Shown here in pieces: positions 15,992 through 23,292 of a stretch of 64,000 bases of DNA. The position numbers were made by a program, and so were the translations under genes. Within the stretch, counting starts at the first letter, position 1, and every line of letters begins with the position of its first letter. Below the pieces are notes generated by a model, which worked only from the letters and a program-made list of their open reading frames with translations, did no database searches and had not been told where the DNA came from. The stretch comes from Caulobacter sp. 602-1 (GTDB lineage: Bacteria; Pseudomonadota; Alphaproteobacteria; Caulobacterales; Caulobacteraceae). The DNA is taken from the NCBI RefSeq assembly GCF_003931565.1, contig NZ_RRYI01000001.1, positions 806,001 through 870,000 of the forward strand. Reading direction: 5' to 3'.

Positions 15992-18595
15992 TCATCGGAT
16001 CGACCTGGCGTCGAGGCCCTTCTGGGTCAGTAGCCCGACCTCGGCGAGCGCCACGGCCGGGGTCACGCTGGCCGAAGTCGCCAGAAAGACCGGTCTCCAG
16101 TGGGGACCGAACTTCTGCTTGTAGGCCCGGAGGCCCTGGAACCCGTAGACCCGTTCGGCCGAACGGTAGACCCAGGCCTCCACGCGTCGCGAGAGCGGCG
16201 CGACCGAATGCGACTCGAGGCCGGAGAGCGGGGCCATGCCCAGATCGAATTCGGCGAAGCCGCGCGCCTGCCCCCAGAGGATGATCGACACGAACAGCGC
16301 GTCCATCACGCCGTGCTGGGCGCTCGGGCGATGGCGCATGAGATCGACGGAGAGGCGGCGTCCGTCGGGCGTGGCGACCAGGTTGGCGAAGGCCGAAACG
16401 CCGTCGGGCCCGCGCAGCATCGCGATGGGGAAGTTGAGCAGATAGGCCGGATCGAAGCATCCGAGGGTGAAGCTCAGCTCGTGGCCATGATGCGCCGCGA
16501 GCCAGGCGTCCGACACGGCCTTCAGCTCGGTCCAGGGCGTCAGCGGATCGTTCGGCTCCAGGATCTCGAACGCCAGCCCGGTTCGCTGGGCGTGATTGAC
16601 GGCGTGGCGCAGATCCTCGCGCGCCTTGCCCTGCAGGCTGAAGGTCGCCAGGTCGACCAAGGCGCTTTCGCCGATCTTGTGGATCAGGAATCCCGCGTCG
16701 ATCAGGTCCGGGACGCTGTCCTGATCCAGCGCGTAGAACACCGGGCTCGCCTGGGAGTCGGCGGCGGCTTCGACGAAGGCGTCGATCATCGCCGGGCGAT
16801 CGTCGGGCGGTCCGACCGGATCGCTCATCGCGATCCAGTGGGCGCCGATGGGCCGGTGCATGACGAAGCTGCGGCCGGAGGGCGAAAAGACGAACGACTT
16901 GTCGCCCAGCAGCGCCAGGAAGGCGTCGCAGGACACCGCCTTGGCGGCGGCGATGATGGCCTTGGCGCGGGCGATGTCCTTCGGCGACGACGGGGCGGCG
17001 CGCGACCGGCTGGGGCTGAGCAGGCGCCAGACAGCGACCAGCAGTCCCAGCGCGGCCAGGCCGGCCGCCACGCCCACCGGCCCCGCGGCGTCGGCGCCGC
17101 GCAGCAGCGCCCACCAGGGCTGACGGGTGTGGTCGCCGGCCTGCCGGGCGGTCAGCGCCAGGGTGAAGGCCGAAGCCCCGGCGAGTCCGCACGCCGCGAA
17201 CCAGGGCGCCGACGCCACATCGTGAAACGCCGCGGAGCGTCTGCGAAAGGCGAACTGGCAGGGCGCCAGCGCGACGCCCAGGAGCAACAGGGGCGCGGCG
17301 CTCGCCAGCCCGAGCCCCTTCCAGAGCTCGAACGCCGCGCCGCCGACGACGAGCAGCAGCGTCAGGACATAGGCGGCCTCCAATCGCCGCCAGAGCGAGA
17401 TGGCCGCGAGCAGCAGCAACACGCCGAGGATGCTGGAGACCAGATGCGAAGACGGAAACGCCGCCAGGAAGGAGGAGGCCGGGGTCAGGCGAACGGACAG
17501 GTTGGCCGAGGCGAGCAGCAGGCCCGCGCCCAGCCAGAAGGCCAGGCCGGCGACCACGGGGGGCGCCAGGGCGCGGGTGATGGAGCGAAGGCCCGCGCTC
17601 GCGCGGCCTTGGGCGAGCCGGCCCAGCTGATAGGCGCCCAGGCCCAGGGCGGTCAGGCTCAGCGGCCCCACGGCGTAGATCAGGCGGTAGAGGATCAGGG
17701 CCGCGACGGTCTCGTGGGGCAGGGCGAACCGATGGCTGAGGCTCAGGACGACCGCCTCGAAGACGCCGACGCCGCCCGGCACGCCGGACGCGGCGCTGAC
17801 GACGCTGCCCAGGATGAACACCGCCAGGAAGCCGGCGAACTGATCGGCCGAGGACCCGGGCAGCAGGACGAACAAGGCCAGGCCCGACAGCGCCCAGTCC
17901 AGCAGCCCGCCGCCCAGCGCCCCCAGGCGCGTCTTCAGCGACGGGGTGGCCAGTTCGATGGCGGGCAGCAGGCGGCCCTTTTTCGGGAGGCGGGCGATCC
18001 AGAGCCCCGCGGGAGCGATGAGAATCGCCGCCAGCCCGTAGAGGGGCGGCGGAAGGCCGGGGATCGCCAGCAGGGCCAATCCGGCGGCGACCGCGCCGCT
18101 GAGCGTGACCGCGGCGCCGGCCAGCAGGGTGACCGCGCCGATCTCCGACCCGCCAAGGCCCCAGGCCCGGTAGAAGCGAAGACGCGCGGCGGCCCCCGTG
18201 GCGAGGCTGAACCCCAGCCCGTTGGACAGGGCGTAGGACACAAAGGTGACGAGGATCACCCGCCACGCCGCGAGCCGCCGGCCCAGATAGCCGAGCGCCA
18301 GTTGCTCCGAAGCCGCCAGGCACAGATAGCTGAGCAGGGTCGTGGCGACGGCGGCGCCAATAGCCCAGGGGGGAGTCGCCCGGAAGGCGGCCTGGATCGC
18401 CGACGGCGAGGCCGTCTGCACCTCGCGCCGCAGCAGCCACAAGGCGCCCAGGAAGACGGCGACCGCGAAGCTCAGCCTGAAGGCGTCGGACGCCACGGCG
18501 TAGTGAAGCCTGGCCAGCATCCGCCGCAAAGTCTCGCGCCAGGCGTCGCGAGCGCTCTGGCCGGCCTCGGGCGGTTTCGTCGTGGCGCTAGACAT
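15992..18595 (-). CDS. mprF: bifunctional phosphatidylglycerol lysyltransferase/flippase MprF
   Basis: An 867-residue protein from ATG at 18595 (an in-frame TTG lies two codons earlier). Residues about 35-500 form some 12-14 membrane helices of the flippase part, with PGGVGVFEAVVLSLSHR typical of the family. Residues about 530-850 are the cytosolic DUF2156 aminoacyltransferase part (SFVFSPSGRSFVMHR; REDLRHAVNHAQRTGL; SVDLMRHRP; FDLGMAPLSG). MprF moves an amino acid, usually Lys, from aminoacyl-tRNA to phosphatidylglycerol and flips the product, lowering surface charge against cationic peptides and antibiotics. It is convergent with the P450 gene and not part of that cluster. Confidence 0.93.
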   Translation of the reverse strand: MSSATTKPPEAGQSARDAWRETLRRMLARLHYAVASDAFRLSFAVAVFLGALWLLRREVQTASPSAIQAAFRATPPWAIGAAVATTLLSYLCLAASEQLALGYLGRRLAAWRVILVTFVSYALSNGLGFSLATGAAARLRFYRAWGLGGSEIGAVTLLAGAAVTLSGAVAAGLALLAIPGLPPPLYGLAAILIAPAGLWIARLPKKGRLLPAIELATPSLKTRLGALGGGLLDWALSGLALFVLLPGSSADQFAGFLAVFILGSVVSAASGVPGGVGVFEAVVLSLSHRFALPHETVAALILYRLIYAVGPLSLTALGLGAYQLGRLAQGRASAGLRSITRALAPPVVAGLAFWLGAGLLLASANLSVRLTPASSFLAAFPSSHLVSSILGVLLLLAAISLWRRLEAAYVLTLLLVVGGAAFELWKGLGLASAAPLLLLGVALAPCQFAFRRRSAAFHDVASAPWFAACGLAGASAFTLALTARQAGDHTRQPWWALLRGADAAGPVGVAAGLAALGLLVAVWRLLSPSRSRAAPSSPKDIARAKAIIAAAKAVSCDAFLALLGDKSFVFSPSGRSFVMHRPIGAHWIAMSDPVGPPDDRPAMIDAFVEAAADSQASPVFYALDQDSVPDLIDAGFLIHKIGESALVDLATFSLQGKAREDLRHAVNHAQRTGLAFEILEPNDPLTPWTELKAVSDAWLAAHHGHELSFTLGCFDPAYLLNFPIAMLRGPDGVSAFANLVATPDGRRLSVDLMRHRPSAQHGVMDALFVSIILWGQARGFAEFDLGMAPLSGLESHSVAPLSRRVEAWVYRSAERVYGFQGLRAYKQKFGPHWRPVFLATSASVTPAVALAEVGLLTQKGLDARSIR

Positions 18596-18911
18596 GTCCA
18601 AGGGCGAAGCCGCTTTCCGGGGTGTCCGACCGTCCGGGCCGATCCCGCCTCGAGGCGTGGCGAAGATAGGGCGCCGTTATTGGGGCAAGCATGAATACCC
18701 GCGCGTTGCGATGGTCACGGTGATACGGAGGTCCGCAGCGACGCCGCGAAGGCGAGCGGTTCCCTAACAAGCCGCGCCTGGGCTGAACATGGGTCATAGG
18801 ACGCCCCCCGGCTCGGTCGGTCTTGATCTGGCGCAAGGGCGAGCAAGCAGGGCCTCCGTATCGACGGATCGGAAATACTGACATCTTGAGCGGCTCAATC
18901 CAGGAGGGGCC
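18596..18911. promoter_or_regulatory. divergent region mprF / 18912 gene with FNR/FixK-like box
   Basis: A 316-bp intergenic stretch. TTGATCTGGCGCAA (18823-18836) fits the FixK/FNR pattern TTGA-N6-GCAA and is centred about 82 bp before the right-hand start. GGAGGGG near 18903 is that gene's Shine-Dalgarno. No ORF is convincing in the rest. Confidence 0.55.
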
Positions 18912-19505
18912 ATGACACAGCGCATGAAGGAACTCGCCGCCGAGATCGTGCGACTTCAGAGCGAGCTCGACCGCGAGATCGAGGCGGGCCGGAAACGTCT
19001 CGGCTGGCGCCTGCGCGAGCGGGTCGTCGAATTCGAGCATGGGGTCACCATCGCTCATCGCGGTCTTCGCACCAGCGCGGCGCGCTACCTCAAGCAATCG
19101 ACGCTCAGCGCGATGATCACGGCGCCGGTGATCTATTCGCTTATCCTCCCCGTCCTCATGATCGACGCCTGGGCGAGCCTCTATCAGGCGATCTGCTTTC
19201 GGGCCTATCGCATACCTCAGGTGCCTCGAAAGACGTACATTGTCTTCGATCGTCAACGCCTCGGTTATCTGAACTGGATCGAGATCCTGAACTGCGCCTA
19301 CTGCGCCTACGCGAACGGCGTCATCGCCTATGTCCGGGAAATCGCCAGCCGAACCGAACAATACTGGTGCCCCATCAAGCACGCCTTGCGGGTGCCGGAT
19401 CCTCATCAGCGCTATTACGAGTTCCTCGAGTACGGCGACGCCGACGGCTATCGCGAGAGGATCGAGGCGTTCCGCGAGCGCCTCCGGTCGCCGTCCGTCG
19501 CCTGA
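18912..19505 (+). CDS. conserved membrane protein of unknown function with Cys motifs
   Basis: A 197-residue protein I cannot name. Residues 1-30 are a charged, probably coiled-coil helix (ELAAEIVRLQSELDREIEAG). Residues about 62-100 are hydrophobic (APVIYSLILPVLMIDAWASL) and could span or hairpin into the membrane. The C-terminal half has ILNCAYCAYANG and QYWCPIKHA, a CxxC plus a Cys/His pair that could bind metal or undergo redox chemistry. The start is ATG after GGAGGGG. The FNR/FixK-like box upstream suggests expression in low oxygen (inference). It is a single gene, convergent with the sensor kinase gene. Confidence 0.75.
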   Translation: MTQRMKELAAEIVRLQSELDREIEAGRKRLGWRLRERVVEFEHGVTIAHRGLRTSAARYLKQSTLSAMITAPVIYSLILPVLMIDAWASLYQAICFRAYRIPQVPRKTYIVFDRQRLGYLNWIEILNCAYCAYANGVIAYVREIASRTEQYWCPIKHALRVPDPHQRYYEFLEYGDADGYRERIEAFRERLRSPSVA

Positions 19506-19548
19506 TCGGACGCCGGAGTCCGCCGGCGCCGCGCCCCCCTCCTCGATC

Positions 19549-20925
19549 CTATGCCGCCGGGAAGCGGAGGTCGGCGACCAGGCCCGGCCTGGGATGGCGG
19601 GCGCGCAGTTCGAGATCGATGTCCAGGCGCCGGGTGATCGAACGCACGATGGCCAGGCCCAGGCCCGCGCCGGTCGACCCCTGGCCCGCGCTCCCCCGGT
19701 TGAAGGGCGCGAACACGTCGCGCAACGCGTCTTCGTCCAGTCCGGGGCCGCGATCCCAGATCACGACCCTGGGTCCGTCTCCATCCATCCTGGCCACGAT
19801 ACGCACCTTGCCCCCGCCATAGGCGCAGGCGTTGAAGACCAGATTGCGCAGAACCTCGCCGATCAGCACCGCGTTGCCGCGTGCGAGCCCCAGATCGGCG
19901 GGCAGGCGCGTCAGCAGTTCGACCTCGGGAAACGCGCGGGCGGCTTCGACCTGGATCGTCTTTAGCAGGGCGGCGAGATCGGCCTCGCCATCGGCCGCGG
20001 TCGCCTCGGAGCGGGCCAGGGCGAGGAACTGCGTCAGCACCTGGCGCAGGTTGGCCGCCGCGTCTCGCGAGTCGCCCAGCAGGGCCTTGTCGCGCGGCGT
20101 GGCGGCCGAGCGCTCCAGCAGGGCGAGGTTGGCGACGATGACCGACAGGGGCGTTCGCAACTGATGGGAGGCGTCGGCCGAGAAGCGCTCCAGCGCGCGG
20201 GTGAAGCGCTCCAGGCTGCTCATCAGGTGGTTGAAGGCTTCGACGGCCGGCGACAGCTCGGCGGGGGTGTCGGCGGCGTCGATCGGCGCGAGGTCCGGGC
20301 GCGATGCCTGGGCGCGGCGCTTCAGATCGGCCGTCAGGCGGCGCAGCGGCGCCAGGCCCCAGCCGACGGCCGGCACGACCAGAGCCGCGGCCACGGCGAC
20401 CAGCAGCACAGGCAGGCCGATCAGGGTGGACAGCAGCTCGCGCACGCTGGCGCGACGCGAGTCGAGGCTTTGGGCCACCGCCACCACGACGGGCTCGCGC
20501 ACGCCCGGCACCATCACCGTCGACTGGGCGATCCGCACCTCGTAGCCGCGCATCCTCGCATAGCTGAAACTGGTCTCGTTCGGCGCGGGCGCGGGCAGGC
20601 GGGGGAGGTCGTCATAGCCGGTGACCAGGCGCGAGCCCTGGCGCACCGCGTAGAACACCGCGTCGCGCTCGGGACTGTCCAGCAGGGCCAGGGACCAGGG
20701 CGGCAGGGCCACCTGGGCCTGACCGTCCCGCACGCCGATCTGGGCGACGATCGAGGTCACGGATCCGGCCAGCAGCCGGTCGGAAGACTTCTCGACCACC
20801 GCGCGGGCGGCAAGGGCGCCGGCCAGGGCGAGCGCCGCGCCCAGCAGGGCCAGGGGAACGACCTGCGCCAGCAGCAGGCGCCCGACCAGACTGGGACGGC
20901 CGCCCTTCCAAGGCCTGGCCTTCAT
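19549..20925 (-). CDS. sensor histidine kinase, TctE-like
   Basis: A 458-residue membrane kinase. There are two membrane helices (about 16-40 and 165-190) around a periplasmic 2CSK_N-type sensor region. A HAMP-like linker follows, then HisKA with DASHQLRTPLSVI (phospho-His near residue 248), then the ATPase with NLVFNACAYGGG (N box), WDRGPGLD (G1) and GAGLGLAIV (G2). The ATG at 20925 overlaps the stop of the response regulator gene by 4 bp. This kinase family often senses carboxylates or periplasmic binding proteins, and a solute-binding lipoprotein is encoded divergently next door, which is a possible partner. Confidence 0.9.
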   Translation of the reverse strand: MKARPWKGGRPSLVGRLLLAQVVPLALLGAALALAGALAARAVVEKSSDRLLAGSVTSIVAQIGVRDGQAQVALPPWSLALLDSPERDAVFYAVRQGSRLVTGYDDLPRLPAPAPNETSFSYARMRGYEVRIAQSTVMVPGVREPVVVAVAQSLDSRRASVRELLSTLIGLPVLLVAVAAALVVPAVGWGLAPLRRLTADLKRRAQASRPDLAPIDAADTPAELSPAVEAFNHLMSSLERFTRALERFSADASHQLRTPLSVIVANLALLERSAATPRDKALLGDSRDAAANLRQVLTQFLALARSEATAADGEADLAALLKTIQVEAARAFPEVELLTRLPADLGLARGNAVLIGEVLRNLVFNACAYGGGKVRIVARMDGDGPRVVIWDRGPGLDEDALRDVFAPFNRGSAGQGSTGAGLGLAIVRSITRRLDIDLELRARHPRPGLVADLRFPAA

Positions 20926-21590
20926 GGATCGATCCGGTAGCCCACGCCCCGCAGCGTACTCAGCCGCGGGCCGTCCGGCGCCAGCTTGCGTCGCAGTCGA
21001 CCGACATGGACGTCCAGGGCGTTGGGCGAGGGGGCCTGTTCGTCGGGGAACACGTCGGCGGCCAGGCGGTCGCGCTCGACGACCCGGCCGGGACGCGCGG
21101 CCAGGGCCTTCAGCACGGCCCACTCGCGCGGGCGCAGGTCCAGCCGCCGCTCGCCGATCCAGGCCGCGCCGGCTTCCCAGTCGCAGACCAGGGCGCCGAC
21201 ATGGGCCGTCCGGGTGGCGTAGCCGCCCTTGCGCCGCGCCACCGCCCGCACCCGGGCCACCAGCTCGAACGGGTCGAACGGCTTCAGCACATAGTCGTCC
21301 GCGCCCATGTCCAGGCCGGCGATGCGATCGCGCACCGCGTCGCGCGCGGTCAACATGACGATCGGGGTCAGCACGCCCTCGCGCCGCAGCCGGCCCAGGA
21401 TCTCGAAGCCGTCGATGTCGGGCAGGCCGATGTCCAGGATGACGGCGTCGAAGTCGGCCCCGTGCGCCAGGGCCAGGGCCAGGGCGGCCTCGCCGGTCTC
21501 GGCGCAGACGGGCTCGTGCCCCTCGCTCTCCAGCGTCGCGGTCAGGGAGCGACGCAGAGGCGGATCATCCTCGACAACCAGTATCTTCAT
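20922..21590 (-). CDS. OmpR/PhoB-family response regulator
   Basis: A 222-residue regulator starting at MKILVVEDD (21590). Receiver residues 1-115 have the acidic pair ED near residue 8, the phospho-Asp in VILDIGLPDIDG (near 51), Thr in MLTARD and Lys in VLKPFDP. The C-terminal winged helix (about 125-220) ends with NALDVHVGRLRRKL and LRGVGYRI. An earlier in-frame ATG pair at 21629/21626 would add 12-13 residues; neither start has a strong Shine-Dalgarno. It is translated with the kinase through a 4-bp overlap, and the neighbour divergent gene is its likeliest target. Confidence 0.92.
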   Translation of the reverse strand: MKILVVEDDPPLRRSLTATLESEGHEPVCAETGEAALALALAHGADFDAVILDIGLPDIDGFEILGRLRREGVLTPIVMLTARDAVRDRIAGLDMGADDYVLKPFDPFELVARVRAVARRKGGYATRTAHVGALVCDWEAGAAWIGERRLDLRPREWAVLKALAARPGRVVERDRLAADVFPDEQAPSPNALDVHVGRLRRKLAPDGPRLSTLRGVGYRIDP

Positions 21591-21639
21591 CGGGGATGTA
21601 GGAACCGAACACGCAGGGGAGATCATCATCCGACGCCGA

Positions 21640-22713
21640 TTGCCTCATCAGGTCAAGAGACGCGGGCCCGTGGCGATCGTGGCGGCGCTGGCCCTGGCGT
21701 CCGCCCTGGCCGGCTGCGCGCCGAAGTCGATCGGCCAGGCGACCAGCGGCTGGGATATTCGCGCCGCCGAGCGCGAGGGCGAGCTCGTCGTCTATCTCAA
21801 CACCGATGTCCACCAGGTGATCGGCGAGGGCTTCCGCGAGCGCTTTCCCAAGATCAAGGTCCGCTTCGTCGAGTTGGCCGCCAAACCGATGCAGGCGCGC
21901 CTTATCGCCGAGACGGACGCGGGCGCGCCCGTCGCCGATGTGGCCTGGAGCTCGTCGATGGACATCCAGGTCAAGCTGATCAACGACGGCTACGCCCAGA
22001 CCTATCGCAGTCCGGAGGCCAAGGGCCTGCCGGCCTGGGCCGTCTGGCGCGACCAGGGCTTCGGCGTGACGGCCGAGCCGATCGTCTTCGCCTACAACAG
22101 GAAGGCGCTGAAGGAGTCGGAGGTGCCGCGCAGCCACGCGGCGCTGCTGGCGGCCCTGCGCGCCAACCCCGAACGCTGGCGCGGCAAGATCGCCATGTAC
22201 GATCCCGAAAAGAGCGGGGTCGGGTTCATGTACCTGTCGAGCGACCTGCAGGCCTATCCGGACGCCTGGCCCTTGTACGACGCCTTGGCCAAATCGGAGC
22301 CGGGCCTGTTCGTCCCGGGCGCGCCGCTGCTGACCAGTCTGTCGGGCGCGCACGATCTGGCCTACGACATGAACGGCTTCTACGCCGACTGGTGGGCGCG
22401 CCATCGCAACGCCGACATCGGCTATGTCGTGCCCAGCGACTATCATCTGTCGCTCTCGCGGGTGGCCTTCATCACCCGCTCGGCGCCACATCCCAAGGCG
22501 GCCCGGGTGTTTCTGGACTATCTGATGTCGGACGAGGGGCAGAGGCGACTGGCCCAGGCCAGGCTGACGCCGATCCGCCCCGCCGGCGGCGCGCCGGCGC
22601 TGGGCGCGGCCGGCCGGCCGATCCGTGTCGGTCCCGCCCTGCTGGCCAATTTCGACCAGGGGCGGCGCGCTGAATTGCTGGCGCGCTGGAAAGCCGCGTC
22701 CGCCGATCGCTGA
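21640..22713 (+). CDS. extracytoplasmic solute-binding lipoprotein (iron/putrescine ABC type)
   Basis: About 357 residues. A basic start (KRRGP), a hydrophobic stretch and the lipobox SALAGC give a lipoprotein signal. The mature part is a periplasmic binding protein type II fold of the FbpA/PotD kind: GELVVYLNTD near the start, VAWSSSMDIQ, FAYNRKAL, SGVGFMYL, and HPKAARVFLDYLMSDEGQ near the end. The start is uncertain: TTG at 21640 fits the signal, but GGGGAG at 21616 is better spaced for a codon near 21628, where only ATC is in frame. No permease or ATPase gene is adjacent, so it may serve the two-component system as a ligand sensor. Confidence 0.8.
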   Translation: MPHQVKRRGPVAIVAALALASALAGCAPKSIGQATSGWDIRAAEREGELVVYLNTDVHQVIGEGFRERFPKIKVRFVELAAKPMQARLIAETDAGAPVADVAWSSSMDIQVKLINDGYAQTYRSPEAKGLPAWAVWRDQGFGVTAEPIVFAYNRKALKESEVPRSHAALLAALRANPERWRGKIAMYDPEKSGVGFMYLSSDLQAYPDAWPLYDALAKSEPGLFVPGAPLLTSLSGAHDLAYDMNGFYADWWARHRNADIGYVVPSDYHLSLSRVAFITRSAPHPKAARVFLDYLMSDEGQRRLAQARLTPIRPAGGAPALGAAGRPIRVGPALLANFDQGRRAELLARWKAASADR

Positions 22714-23292
22714 TGTTGCTTAAAAATAGCCCATAGTTCGCCTAAAAAATAATCACACCTGGCCAAGTTCACGAAAGCTTCGCGGTTTTCGCCCCTGGTC
22801 CCGATCAGCCCAAGCTGTCACCGACCTGTCACCTTCGCGGATCGCGCGGCGACGGACGAACGCGAGTCGTGCCCGCCGGTTGAGCTCAGGGGGATTCCTT
22901 TCGCCCTCATCGCGCGTCGGGCAACATTGTACCGGATTTCGACGCTTTGACGCGATCGGGCGAGCCGGTCGTATTGGCCTGGCTCTCGCGGAAGAGATCG
23001 GGTCAGCCCGACGCCGAAGGCGCAACCGCCCCGGAAACGCTCAGGCAACAGGGACCGCAGAGCACGAGGACGCTGGAAAGCAGGACCGCTCCACAAGTGA
23101 GCGGCCTCGCCGAAGGAGCAAGGGCGCGACCGCGCCTGAATCTCTCAGGCCAAGGGACAGCGGGGGCAGAGGAACCGCCTGGCGGAGTCCGGGAAGGCGC
23201 ACGTCTTCCCGAGCGACGCGACCGACGCGACCGAACAAACGGGCGCGCGGGAGAGAGCGACTGTCGACTGCTGAAACATAGGGGATCTTACC
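22714..23292. promoter_or_regulatory. 579-bp leader region of the TonB receptor
   Basis: An AT-rich patch (22720-22760) follows the lipoprotein gene and may hold a promoter. The tandem glycine riboswitch occupies about 22975-23166. After it, a 7-bp stem CGGGAAG/CTTCCCG (about 23190-23211) could be part of the expression platform. GGGGA at 23281 is the Shine-Dalgarno for the TTG start at 23293. No protein-coding gene is supported here. Confidence 0.6.
22975..23166 (+). ncRNA. tandem glycine riboswitch
   Basis: Both aptamer cores are readable. Aptamer 1 has CGCCGAAGGCGCAA (23012-23025) and CTCAGGCAACAGGGACC (23040-23056). A short linker follows. Aptamer 2 opens at CGCTGGAAAGCAGG (23071), has CGCCGAAGGAGCAA (23108-23121), and closes with TCTCTCAGGCCAAGGGACAG (23141-23160). 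These match the conserved core of the glycine riboswitch (gcvT element) in its usual two-aptamer form. It lies 127 bp before a TonB receptor gene rather than a glycine-cleavage operon. Whether glycine turns the genes on or off cannot be read with certainty. Confidence 0.9.

Noticed and set aside
16100..18694. 864-codon frame opposite mprF
   Set aside because: Low-complexity shadow; MprF motifs are on the minus strand.
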